A stretch of DNA of 27,682 nucleotides from Amoebophrya sp. AT5.2 (lineage: Eukaryota > Sar > Dinophyceae > Syndiniales > Amoebophryaceae): positions 1-27,682 of the forward strand of contig RXOD01004147.1 in NCBI GenBank assembly GCA_005223375.1, written 5' to 3'. The position numbers were made by a program, and so were the translations under genes. Positions within the stretch are counted from its first letter, which is position 1; each line of letters starts with the position of its first letter. Below are positions 19,814-27,682 of the stretch, piece by piece. The notes beneath the pieces were generated by a model that made no database searches, had not been told where the DNA came from, and was given only the letters and a program-made list of their open reading frames with translations.

Positions 19814-22251
19814 CTACATGCAGCTAGTACTGTAATTTATTAAAGTATAGAACAGTTCAGTTAGTAGTACCCGTTCCATGATAAAGTCGATGCTCCTCTT
19901 GTACTTGTCTTCGTACGCGGAACAAGTTCTTGGTGTTGCGAACAAAAGGCCGCCACCAAAACCGTGATTTCTCACTGTGGTACTTATCAGTGGAGCGGTA
20001 ACCGTCGTGCCCGCGGTGCTTATCCTGGAGCCACCAGAACCCGCGCGAGAGCTGCTAGAAGGCAGTTGTCGCTTCGAAGAGCTTGACGAGGAAGATGAGC
20101 TGCCGCCTCCGCCACCACCCGCCTCCGCCGCGCCAGCAGCCATAGTCATAGACTCGAGCTCGGGATCGACGAGGAAGCGGCAGCGCTGGTCCTTGTTGGT
20201 CTGCTCCTGCTGCAGCTTCTTCGTGCCACTGCTTGCCAGCGACTTCTCGTACGCGTCGCACAGAGACAGGTGGCCGGCCAAGTCCGCGCGAGATCCTTTC
20301 CACTCGCAGCCGACAAAGGCAAAGGGACAGCCAACCTCCGTCCCTGGACAGGACTCTCGCTGGTGCGTCTGCATGCGCTCGCGCGAGACCATTTCCCCGC
20401 ACTGAGGGCACATAGTCTGCACCTTGTCGGCCAATCGCTGTATCGCCTGGCGTAAAAGAAATGCAAGCAAATTTAGTTTTGGTACTTCCTGCTCAGTGTC
20501 AGGCCGCCAAGGAAAAGAACTTGCACTTACTTGTAGTGAAGGCTCTTTTGTCTGTAATTCATTGTATCATGGAGTTGGAAAGCGAAATGGCGCTGTCCGG
20601 TGTCAACTACACGTTCCCTATCGTTTTTGTACACAAAGAAACACACTTTGCTGTATCTAAATCTATCTCTCAGTATTCACATCCAGAAAGACGGAGACCA
20701 CGGACGGGCACGATAAGTAAAGCAGGGTCGGCACCTTGTTTTCGCGGAATTCGGGGTAGAATGCACGGCACATTGGACATCGTTCAACCTGAAGTCTTGG
20801 CTTCGGGCCTCCCGCCCTCTCGGACGAGGGGCGCGAGTTGGCATAGGCGGGACGTTCCACGGGGGCGATGGGCGGACGCAGGCCTTCCCGTCTGCTCGGA
20901 CGCAAAACCCGTGCGGGCATCCCGAAGATCGTGGTTTCCTCCCCCCACTCAAGGTGCTCCGATGCAAGGGTCTCCTCGTCCGATGCAAGGAGCTCCGATC
21001 CACGACGGGCAGGGTAGCCCCATCGATTGGGACCGAGCAATCGCTGGGACCCCGGAGGCAATTGCTCATCCGTCAGGCGGAGGAGGCTGTCCAACATTCT
21101 GTCTTCATTCTGCTCGCGCTGGAGGGCCCCACGCATGCTTAGAGGGGTGAAAAACCAATTTTTGGCGGCATTTCTGGCAGGTAGATCTAGATGCTTTGCC
21201 TCTTGCCGAGAGCGAATACGAGACGAAATATCAGACAAAATACGCGACCACTCAAGACCGGCGGCGCGTTCTTGCTTCATACATCCTGGCCGTCGCTTTG
21301 TTCTGCTTGCTCTGTAGCTGAAAGGCGCACCATCTGACCGAATTCGAATCCGAGACCAAACACATAGGACAAATACAAGACAAGAAATGCAAGAGAATAC
21401 AGCCCATCGCCCGTGGCGCATCGTACAAGACCATAGCTGCCCACCTCCCTACAAGGAAGACTGCCACCACCAGAAGAATGCCGCGGCAAATAAATAGGGG
21501 TCTATCTTGATTCTCGCCTTAACCAGGTATGGGCATCATGCATGCGATGACGATGAGCAGCGGATGAACTGTTTCTGTACCCAGGTGGAGTTCTGCGTCG
21601 CGTGGTTCGCCGCAGTTCTTGAGCGTTACTGTAGTAGGGAGTAGTGGTTCGCCGGAGTTCCGCAAAATTCGGAAGGGAAGCTGAAGGACTCCCAACGAGT
21701 TGTCGCCAGGAAGGCAAGGGCCATGCTCGTTGTCTTGTTCGAATATACCCCTCGTTGTCTACGTCAGACTCGTCGTCTGTTTGCAGTACAGTGGCCTCCG
21801 CGTCCTCCTCGCGAGATGAAGCCCCCACGACAAGTTTCTCCGCGCAGTCTCGGCAAAAAATGTTCCCGCACTCCCCGCACTCCAAGCACCCCGTCACCAG
21901 CCCGTAGCAGACCCGGCATTCAAACTCATCATTCCCGAAACACGTGGTCGCTTTTCCTTTTGCTGCAGCTGGTTCCTTTAGTATTCCCGCTGTGATCTTC
22001 TGCTGCCCGGAAGACGAGCTCGCCTCGCCGGCCGCGGTGCAAGAACTGTCCGCCCCGCTACTTCGTACCAGTTCCCTTTTTTCCTTCACATGCCCGGAAG
22101 ACGAGGTCGGGGGCCCCTCCGCCGCGTTGTTAAGCTGATCGCTCAACCCGCTGGCCCCTGCCGTCGGCGCGCGCGCGACTGTTCCTGTTGCAGGAGTTGT
22201 TGTTCCGAGCTCCTCGGCGGGCGAGTAAACCGCGGACCTCCACAACGACAT
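19814..22251 (-). CDS. RING finger / TRAF-type zinc finger protein with split RING, 3 exons
   Basis: Exons 22251-21524, 21317-20735 and 20446-19814 give 647 residues. The ATG at 22251 is the first Met after an in-frame TAA. The RING starts C112-x2-C115-x9-C125-x2-C128-x4-C133-x2-C136 (ECRVC, ECGECGNIFCRDCAEKL), with Cys where His is usual at position four. The last pair, C423-P-M-C426, comes only after 286 inserted residues. Then RENK|AIQRLADKVQT leads to TRAF-type fingers: C450-x2-C453-x11-H465-x4-C470 and C477-x6-C484-x11-H496-x3-C500. RING plus TRAF fingers is the layout of E3 ubiquitin ligases and signalling adaptors; no C-terminal MATH/TRAF domain is seen. The tail is Ser/Gly-rich. Ubiquitin ligase activity is inferred from the family; the Cys substitution and long insert could alter it. 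A GTACTAC site near the 3' end might change the last 14 residues. Confidence 0.8.
20447..20734 (-). other. Intron 2 of the RING/TRAF gene (288 bp, GT-AG, phase 0)
   Basis: The donor AACAAG|GTGCCG is weak and the acceptor is TTTTACGCCAG|GCG. The join makes FRENK-AIQRLADKVQTMCPQC, the expected helix between a RING and a TRAF finger, so I trust the boundary despite the donor. Confidence 0.75.
21318..21523 (-). other. Intron 1 of the RING/TRAF gene (206 bp, GT-AG, phase 2)
   Basis: The donor is TACCTG|GTTAAG and the acceptor is GCGCCTTTCAG|C. Phases match. The intron lies within the region encoding the insertion that splits the RING. Confidence 0.6.
21601..21660 (-). repeat. Imperfect direct repeat encoding ELRRTT twice
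   Basis: An 18-base unit at 21601-21618 recurs at about 21644-21660 with one mismatch, encoding ELRRTT twice in the RING insertion. It suggests that the insert has grown by local duplication. Confidence 0.75.
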
Positions 22252-22579
22252 CGCCGCACTGCTCTCGTCGTCCGATTAAGTTTAGTTCGACCACAGCGCA
22301 GACAGTAGATGCTTCCTACAGTTTCAAGACAAATTTTGGACGCCGAATCGAAGGACAGCCGATGAAAGAACTCGCACTACTTCCAGACAAAGTCTTTGTT
22401 GTACTCAGCAGTTCCCGATGAAGAGGCACTTGAAGTTCATGTTCGTTGCTTGTAGCAGTCTGTTTGTGCTATTTCTTTGGGTTATCGTCCAGGCCGGAGC
22501 GGATGCGCAGCGGTGACTCCCCGAAAAAAATGGGGGCCTCCCAGCGGGCAGGTCTAAGAAAGTTATAGAGCAGACGAGC
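22252..22579. other. Spacer: 5' region of the RING/TRAF gene
   Basis: No ORF with a recognisable domain. It contains an in-frame TAA just upstream of the 22251 ATG. A GC-rich patch with CCCC..GGGGG arms at about 22518-22536 could form a hairpin. Confidence 0.35.
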
Positions 22580-22855
22580 TTAATACAGCAGCGGCTCCTC
22601 GAGCATCACTGACTTTGCTTGAATCATGACTGGAACCGAGCGGCGAAGGTCAGAAATTCGGACGGGAAAAGGAAAACAAGCAATTTCCATTTCGAAACGC
22701 GTGGTGCCACATCTAACGAGTCTTCTCACGAGTGCTCGTGCTGCTCCTGAAACTACAAGAAGAAGAACCAGTAGCTGAGTAAGTCGCAAGAGGAACGGTA
22801 GCATCAGCGATCGCTTTTTTGCTCGTGAACAACGACCTATCATCTTCTTCTTCAT
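22580..22855 (-). CDS. Small hypothetical ORF with one membrane segment
   Basis: It has 91 codons and starts at the first Met after an in-frame TGA. A Lys/Arg-rich N-terminus (MKKKMIGRCSRAKKR) precedes a hydrophobic segment (LPFLLRLTQLLVLLLVVSGA), so a signal anchor is possible. The remainder shows no domain. The other minus frame here reads DHEEEDDRSLFTSKK, which is also protein-like, so the frame itself is uncertain. It may be a chance ORF. Confidence 0.2.
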   Translation of the reverse strand: MKKKMIGRCSRAKKRSLMLPFLLRLTQLLVLLLVVSGAARALVRRLVRCGTTRFEMEIACFPFPVRISDLRRSVPVMIQAKSVMLEEPLLY

Positions 22856-23174
22856 GATCAGTGATATTTCTTTAATTCACCTTCACGAAGCGGAACGGTC
22901 ATCGTCACCGTCAGGCACAGGATTTCATAGCCCAAGCAGGCAGCTCTCTAGGTTTTCTAGCGCTTCGGAACCCATGGACAAAGCAGATGCTGCACGCAGG
23001 TACAAGCGATCGAGGAATCCGCGAACAACAGCGACTTCTCAAGAAAATTTCGGGGATCGAATACTGTTCTTCTTCGTAAGAAAGTCGCATCGCACGGGCG
23101 GATCGGTCTCGGTTTTTAGAGCAGCGAGATGAAATATCAAATGCGCAAAGGCTCTGCAATGGTTCCGTATCCGT
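22856..23174. other. Spacer with no supported gene
   Basis: The minus-strand ORF 22911-23159 (Cys/Arg/Ser-rich) has no recognisable domain and could be an exon or noise. Confidence 0.3.
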
Positions 23175-23621
23175 TCACGTTCCTTCTATCTTCACGTCCT
23201 GCGGTTCATGATCGATAGCGAGGCCCGAAATTGGCCCCATGTCCGCAGCTGCATCGCCAAGCAGTGCGGCGGTTGATGTTGCGTCTTCTCCTTCTTCTCT
23301 GCTTGCTGGCCCTGCCTCCCCAGGAGCGGCAATGGCCAAACCTGCGGGTCCCGACGATTCCATTGCTGCGACTGCTAACGTGGCAGAGGCGATCGCGGCG
23401 GCACTCTCCGCCTTCGCAGCCTTCAAGCGCTCAAGCTCCTGAGCTATGGTCGGATCCAACGTTGGCATCAAGTCCAGCTGAAGCCCGGACTTCGACCGTT
23501 TTCGCGCGGATTCGTGTACCTGTTGGTGCATAGCCATAGCGATCATGGTGACACTACTTAGGCACCTCCACGTCAATGCTTTGAATGATCTTCGGACACG
23601 AAACTGATGCATTACATACAC
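23175..23621 (-). CDS. Small Ala-rich hypothetical protein
   Basis: It has up to 148 codons and begins only 64 bases after the LRR gene stop. Start candidates are Met at 23621, 23612 or 23546; the last precedes AMAMHQQVHESARKRSKSG. The middle reads LDPTIAQELERLKAAKAESAAAIASATLAVAAMES, an alanine-rich helix, then a Gly/Pro/Glu-rich acidic tail. Third-base GC richness matches the neighbouring real genes, which favours coding. There is no known family, and it may have further exons. Confidence 0.4.
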   Translation of the reverse strand: MYVMHQFRVRRSFKALTWRCLSSVTMIAMAMHQQVHESARKRSKSGLQLDLMPTLDPTIAQELERLKAAKAESAAAIASATLAVAAMESSGPAGLAIAAPGEAGPASREEGEDATSTAALLGDAAADMGPISGLAIDHEPQDVKIEGT

Positions 23622-23684
23622 ATAGTGCTGGAAAATATTAGAAGTACTTAAAAAATTATTTCGACTACATCAACGTTGTGTCGT

Positions 23685-26600
23685 TCACCAGGGAGGGTCA
23701 ATGAAAAGTAGGACCTCCTCCATCCCTTTCGTCTTGAGGTCGAAATCTATACGCCACTTCGCGAACTGTTCTTCCGCCACAGATTCAGTTTCTTTCCAGT
23801 CCTCTTCCAAGACCCGCTCCAATGTGGCGCTGCTCGGCGAGGAGCTTGCTTGAGGTCCCTTCGCGGTTATCTTCTTGCTCCGGCGGCCCAGTCCTTCATA
23901 ATTGTTGACCGCTGCCTTGCTGGGCCTTCCCCCAATACTAGTACCAGCAGTTGATTCTTCAATCTTAGCGGTATTACCGGCGCTCCCCCTACTACTTCTG
24001 CTACCACTGTCAGTCGCTTCCCGCTGTCGGTCCACCTCCGCCTGGACTTTCTCGCCCTGCAGGAATTCCTCCCTCCGAATGATTTCCTCATGACGCGCGA
24101 TCGCCCGATCGAATCTCCCGAGCTCCCGCTCGCTTGAGTGGAGGAGAAGGTGCATGTGCCGCTGGAAAGCGTTCAAATTGTCCTGCTGCTGCACTTCCCA
24201 CTCCCGCAGTTCCGGCTCCCGCATAAACTTTCGCTTCGACGGCACCAACTTTTCGACGAGCGTCTTGCCGTCCTCCTGCAGTTGCTCCGCCTGCTGCACC
24301 TTCATGATCTGCAGCTGTCTGCTTACGTCCGACGCCTTCTTCCGCTGGCCTTCGTCGAGGTGGAGGGTCAGGCTCCCCGTGTCCTCGCCTTCATCACGAC
24401 CGGCCCCCGTGGCTGCGTCAGAAGCGAGGACTCGCTGTCCGTCCCGGCGCGGCGCTCCTCCAGCTCCAGGTCCGCCCACCTCATCATCATCGTCCAGCAC
24501 GTTGTCAAGGCTGGTCAAACTGTCGTCCAAGAATGCCGCAGAAGACGGGCCACTTGCACCTCCGCCGGTCCTCCCGGCCGCGCGCCATCCGATCGGGACC
24601 GGCTCGTCGTTCAGAAACGCGAGTGCCTTCCATCGGCTACTCTCCTTCAACACCGCATCGAAAGCAGGATCCACGTCAGAGTTGGACGAGTTCGTTGCGG
24701 CGTTCAAAAGCTTGCTGCCTTTTGAGGTCGAGCCATCGATCGGCGTCGAGCTGCTCGAGGACGCATTCGTGGAGGCTTCCGTCGTGCGGCTCTCCAGCCC
24801 CGGGGAACACGCTTTATTTTCTACCGCGACAGTGATTTGTTCCCGATTTGGAATCTCGTCATCCTGATTTTTACCTTCCTGCACAACCTTGATGTGCAGC
24901 TCTCCCAACGTTTCGCCAAAGTTCGCTGCTAGCTGTTGAACGACTGCTTCCACCGGCCCTTTGATTGGATTTCCCGACAGGTCAAGGGCTTCTAACGACG
25001 TGAAGACGCCGCCCAGGTTGGGGGCGATTTCAGAAATACTGTTGTTGTTCAGAAAAAGCTCGCGAAGACTGCTTATGGCGATTGGAGCGTCCTTGCACTG
25101 CGTGTGTGAGGACGAACCCAAGGCCGGGGCCGGAGAGGCTGCGCCGCCAGGTCCGGCGGGGGGCTTCGGCGGCAACGGCGCAGCGGATAGATCCACTTGG
25201 CTGTGTCCTTTATTGTGGCCAGCTGCTGCAGTGGACGCGACTGCTGCCCCGCCAGCCTCGTCCTCCTCCAGCACTCGCAGCGAGCTCACGAAGTTGGACA
25301 TTAGACTGAGCGACATCAGCGACGGCATCGTTGCTACCCGCACTGGCGCGTTGTTCCCCGCGCCTGCTGCAAAGGAAGTAGAAGTACTAGCAGTTGTAGA
25401 ACTACCCCTACCGGAAGTAGTACTGCTCGTCCTTCCCGCTTTGATACCTTTCGTGGGCTCCAGCACCTTGCGATCGACCCCTTGTTCCACCGCGCCCTCC
25501 AGTCGCACACCGAGCTCCCCCGGCAGCTTCGTCGTCGTGAGGAACGACAGAGACCCGATGCGATTGCTGTCGAGCTCCAATTCTCGCAGCTTTGGAAGGT
25601 TTTGCAGCGACCTGTGCAGCGGAAGGAAGGCCTTGGACGCAGTCAGCTCCGATATTCTCGACGGCCGCTGCATCGTGGCTGCGTGAGACGACATCTGCGT
25701 CGCGCTGCTCCGTGCCGACGCGAGAGGAGCATGTTGATCCCCGGCGGCGGAAGACGCCACGCCGGCGGAAGAGGGCCGGCTCGCGGTTACACTGACACAA
25801 CTTGCACCCCCCGAGGTAGTCTCGCCAATGTCGCCCGACTGGATGCGATTGTGGTTAAGCGTGAGCACCTCCAGGTTTGGCAGAAAGTGTAGGCTCGTCG
25901 ACAGATTGGAAATTTTGTTGTGTGACAAGTGCAACTCGCGCAGGGAAACCGGAAAAACCGACCGCGTGCCCCCGCGGTTGCGGCTGCCGGGATGATTGCT
26001 CGCAGCCGTTGACGTTTCGTCGTCGCAATCTGCCGCCCCGGTGGCAGAGGCTGCGGAAGAGAACGAGCCCCCCCGCCGACTCACGCTGGTCGGGGTGGCC
26101 CCACCGACCGGCGTCGCTGCGCCGCTGCCCGCGCGGCTCCTCATATTTTTAGTACCCCCAACCCCCATGATGTTGCGGGACGACAAAATCACACCTTCAC
26201 CCAATGCAGCTCTGCCACCTCCTCCTGCAGCTCCCCCTCCCGAACCCAGCATCAGGCCTCGCGCGTCCAACTTGTTTTTCTCCAGGTTTAGAAACCGCAG
26301 CCCCCGCAAGCCGTCGATTGAAGCCACTTTCGCGATGCGGTTGTATTGCAGTTCGAGTTTCTGCAGCTGGTGCAAGTGCTCCAAGTTTTCCATCACTTCG
26401 ATTTCGCAGCTGTGCAGACTCAGCTGCTGCAGCTGCGGCACACCGTCAAGATTCTCGATGCGGCGAATGTTGTTCCCGGACAAGTCGAGCCGGAGCAGAC
26501 TGCGCAAAAAAAGCTGGTCGGCCTTCAGCCGATCGGGATCGATTTTCATCATGCCCAGCGTCTTGGACAAATTCTCATTCATCAATGTGCCCCGATCATG

Positions 26601-27110
26601 AGCGCTCATCTCTGTACGGTCCCGGCCCTCGTCGGCACCTTGTTCACCTGCTTGTTCCACTCCGCACTCCATCTCTATTTTCTCGAGGAACGCGAACGCC
26701 AGGTTGCAGCTGCTCGGCGCCGGAAGATCGCTGGTTTCCTTCGCCCCGCCACTCGAAGCAGCGTGCTTTCGCATCAGGCTCAGGGTCATACGCGGCGCCA
26801 CGACTCCCGGCTTTCGTTTCGTCCCCTCGAACACCTGTTGCCCATGCTGCCCTAGCTCGCCCTTCTTTTCCTGGTCAACACGAGTGGCTCCGGAGAGGGC
26901 ATCTCCGAACGCGGAGAACAATGCTTTCGCGGGGCTGCGGTAGCTCGAGGACTTGTTCCTGCCTAACTTGTTGCTACGGGGCGACTTGGAGCGGCTCGGC
27001 GACGGCGACCGAGCGATGGCGTCAGCGTCATTTTCCACCTCCGTCTTCGACGAGTCCCCGGCTTGGCGCAGCGCCGGCGCATACGTCCACTTGCGCGGAA
27101 GCTCGAACAT
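23685..27110 (-). CDS. SDS22-type leucine-rich-repeat protein with C-terminal helical region
   Basis: This is a single open frame of 1141 residues from Met at 27110 (MFELPRKWTYAP). An upstream Met at 27188 would add 26 unlikely residues. Residues 30-65 are Ser/Arg/Lys-rich. LRRs with LxLxxNxI cores begin near 200 (LLRLDLSGNNIRRIENLDGV, LQQLSLHSCEIEVMENLEHL, LQKLELQYNRIAKVASIDGL, LRFLNLEKNKL). They resume after long Gly/Ser-rich inserts: LRELHLSHNKISNLS and LEVLTLNHNRIQ, then LRELELDSNRIGSLSFL, then LRELFLNNNSISEI and LEALDLSGNPIKGPVEAVVQQL. Near the C-terminus, residues of about 985-1050 form a charged helix (LREWEVQQQDNLNAFQRHMHLLL, ARHEEIIRREEFL). SDS22-like LRRs mediate protein binding, often in phosphatase regulators and axonemal proteins. 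I infer a scaffold role, and the exact orthologue is unknown. Confidence 0.85.
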   Translation of the reverse strand: MFELPRKWTYAPALRQAGDSSKTEVENDADAIARSPSPSRSKSPRSNKLGRNKSSSYRSPAKALFSAFGDALSGATRVDQEKKGELGQHGQQVFEGTKRKPGVVAPRMTLSLMRKHAASSGGAKETSDLPAPSSCNLAFAFLEKIEMECGVEQAGEQGADEGRDRTEMSAHDRGTLMNENLSKTLGMMKIDPDRLKADQLFLRSLLRLDLSGNNIRRIENLDGVPQLQQLSLHSCEIEVMENLEHLHQLQKLELQYNRIAKVASIDGLRGLRFLNLEKNKLDARGLMLGSGGGAAGGGGRAALGEGVILSSRNIMGVGGTKNMRSRAGSGAATPVGGATPTSVSRRGGSFSSAASATGAADCDDETSTAASNHPGSRNRGGTRSVFPVSLRELHLSHNKISNLSTSLHFLPNLEVLTLNHNRIQSGDIGETTSGGASCVSVTASRPSSAGVASSAAGDQHAPLASARSSATQMSSHAATMQRPSRISELTASKAFLPLHRSLQNLPKLRELELDSNRIGSLSFLTTTKLPGELGVRLEGAVEQGVDRKVLEPTKGIKAGRTSSTTSGRGSSTTASTSTSFAAGAGNNAPVRVATMPSLMSLSLMSNFVSSLRVLEEDEAGGAAVASTAAAGHNKGHSQVDLSAAPLPPKPPAGPGGAASPAPALGSSSHTQCKDAPIAISSLRELFLNNNSISEIAPNLGGVFTSLEALDLSGNPIKGPVEAVVQQLAANFGETLGELHIKVVQEGKNQDDEIPNREQITVAVENKACSPGLESRTTEASTNASSSSSTPIDGSTSKGSKLLNAATNSSNSDVDPAFDAVLKESSRWKALAFLNDEPVPIGWRAAGRTGGGASGPSSAAFLDDSLTSLDNVLDDDDEVGGPGAGGAPRRDGQRVLASDAATGAGRDEGEDTGSLTLHLDEGQRKKASDVSRQLQIMKVQQAEQLQEDGKTLVEKLVPSKRKFMREPELREWEVQQQDNLNAFQRHMHLLLHSSERELGRFDRAIARHEEIIRREEFLQGEKVQAEVDRQREATDSGSRSSRGSAGNTAKIEESTAGTSIGGRPSKAAVNNYEGLGRRSKKITAKGPQASSSPSSATLERVLEEDWKETESVAEEQFAKWRIDFDLKTKGMEEVLLFIDPPW

Positions 27111-27682
27111 TATGGTGTGAGAATGAACAAGTTCTACAGATCGACGACGACAACTACAACTTTCTCCGATTCCAGTATTGTTCGGCACTCCTGGCAGCTG
27201 CGCCTCCGGCCGCTCATTTCTTTTTCGCAGAAAATCCGCCGATATATATGGAAATGTACTTGTACAGTCTCCTTCTAAACTCGTCCTCTTTCATTTTCGA
27301 CGATAGATAATGATTTACCAATCCATCGGGGTGTTGATAAAAATATTTTTTCAATCGAGAGAGCCTCGTTTCCCCATCGCTCGCTTATCGCTTTCTTTAG
27401 TGTTTCCTTTGCCTCTCTTTCTCTCTTCGTTATCTACGGCAAACAAAAACGTATGTGAACAAAACAGCGAGTATGTAGCTTCTATGCGTGACGGCTACAC
27501 CGTTTCCTTTCGAACACTTTTTCATTCGGTTGCTCTTGCTCCCTCCCGTACGGTCAATGTCATAGTACCTTCTCCGGTACGTATCGAGAGCCCTAGTCTA
27601 GCCTGTGCCTGAGACTGATACTGAAGACACAGACAGTACTAAACAATGAAGAAAGGGGCGACTGCATACGCAGGCACTAGTG
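27111..27682. other. Right-edge spacer: 5' region of the LRR gene
   Basis: No gene is recognised. A pyrimidine-rich tract on the plus strand at about 27386-27430 (GA-rich on the transcribed strand) is notable. The plus ORF 27310-27612 has biased Ser/Leu/Phe/Pro composition derived from this tract and is probably not coding. Confidence 0.4.

Noticed and set aside
24138..27310. Long plus-strand ORFs (24154-24867, 24961-25686, 26204-27310)
   Set aside because: They are antisense to the LRR gene, whose minus frame carries clear LxLxxNxI repeats.

Overview
The window looks like a nuclear genome segment of a unicellular eukaryote. Long GC-rich coding exons are separated by AT-richer introns and spacers. 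The proteins are large and padded with Gln-, Ser-, Gly- and Ala-rich low-complexity stretches. Introns have canonical GT..AG ends, and stops are standard (TGA in three of the best models, TAG in a fourth). Every convincing gene lies on the minus strand, so the window reads as one unidirectional array. Together with a ciliary protein (KATNIP family), this suggests a flagellated protist. My best guess is an alveolate, possibly a syndinian dinoflagellate such as Amoebophrya. That placement is inference from gene style, not from a marker gene.

Layout from right to left, which is the direction of transcription: (1) 27110-23685, a single-exon SDS22-type leucine-rich-repeat protein with a C-terminal helical region. 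(2) 23621-23175, a small Ala-rich hypothetical protein, then a weak membrane-anchored ORF at 22855-22580. (3) 22251-19814, a three-exon RING plus TRAF-type zinc-finger protein whose RING is split by a very long insertion. (4) 18761-15190, a two-exon protein with a Gln-rich, FGQ-containing N-terminus, a coiled coil and an alpha-helical C-terminus of unknown family. (5) 14318 to about 12800, a spliced gene for a probable mitochondrial membrane protein carrying a duplicated WDPLFGF peptide. (6) 12119-4794, a five-exon gene for a 2228-residue KATNIP (katanin-interacting protein, KIAA0556/DUF4457) homologue, the best-supported identification here. (7) 3743 to beyond base 1, one or two segments of a Gln/Pro/Gly-rich protein that runs off the left edge.

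I could join splice sites in phase for KATNIP (four introns), the RING/TRAF gene (two) and the Gln-rich coiled-coil gene (one). One junction of the probable mitochondrial gene is tentative. The junction between the two leftmost segments is unresolved.

The genes do not form an operon or an obvious pathway. KATNIP is a cilium/axoneme-associated family, and SDS22-like LRR plus helical proteins are common in axonemes, so a flagellar theme is possible but unproven. No tRNA, rRNA, CRISPR array, transposon or viral gene was recognised. Many long plus-strand open frames exist, but they are antisense shadows of GC-rich minus-strand exons.
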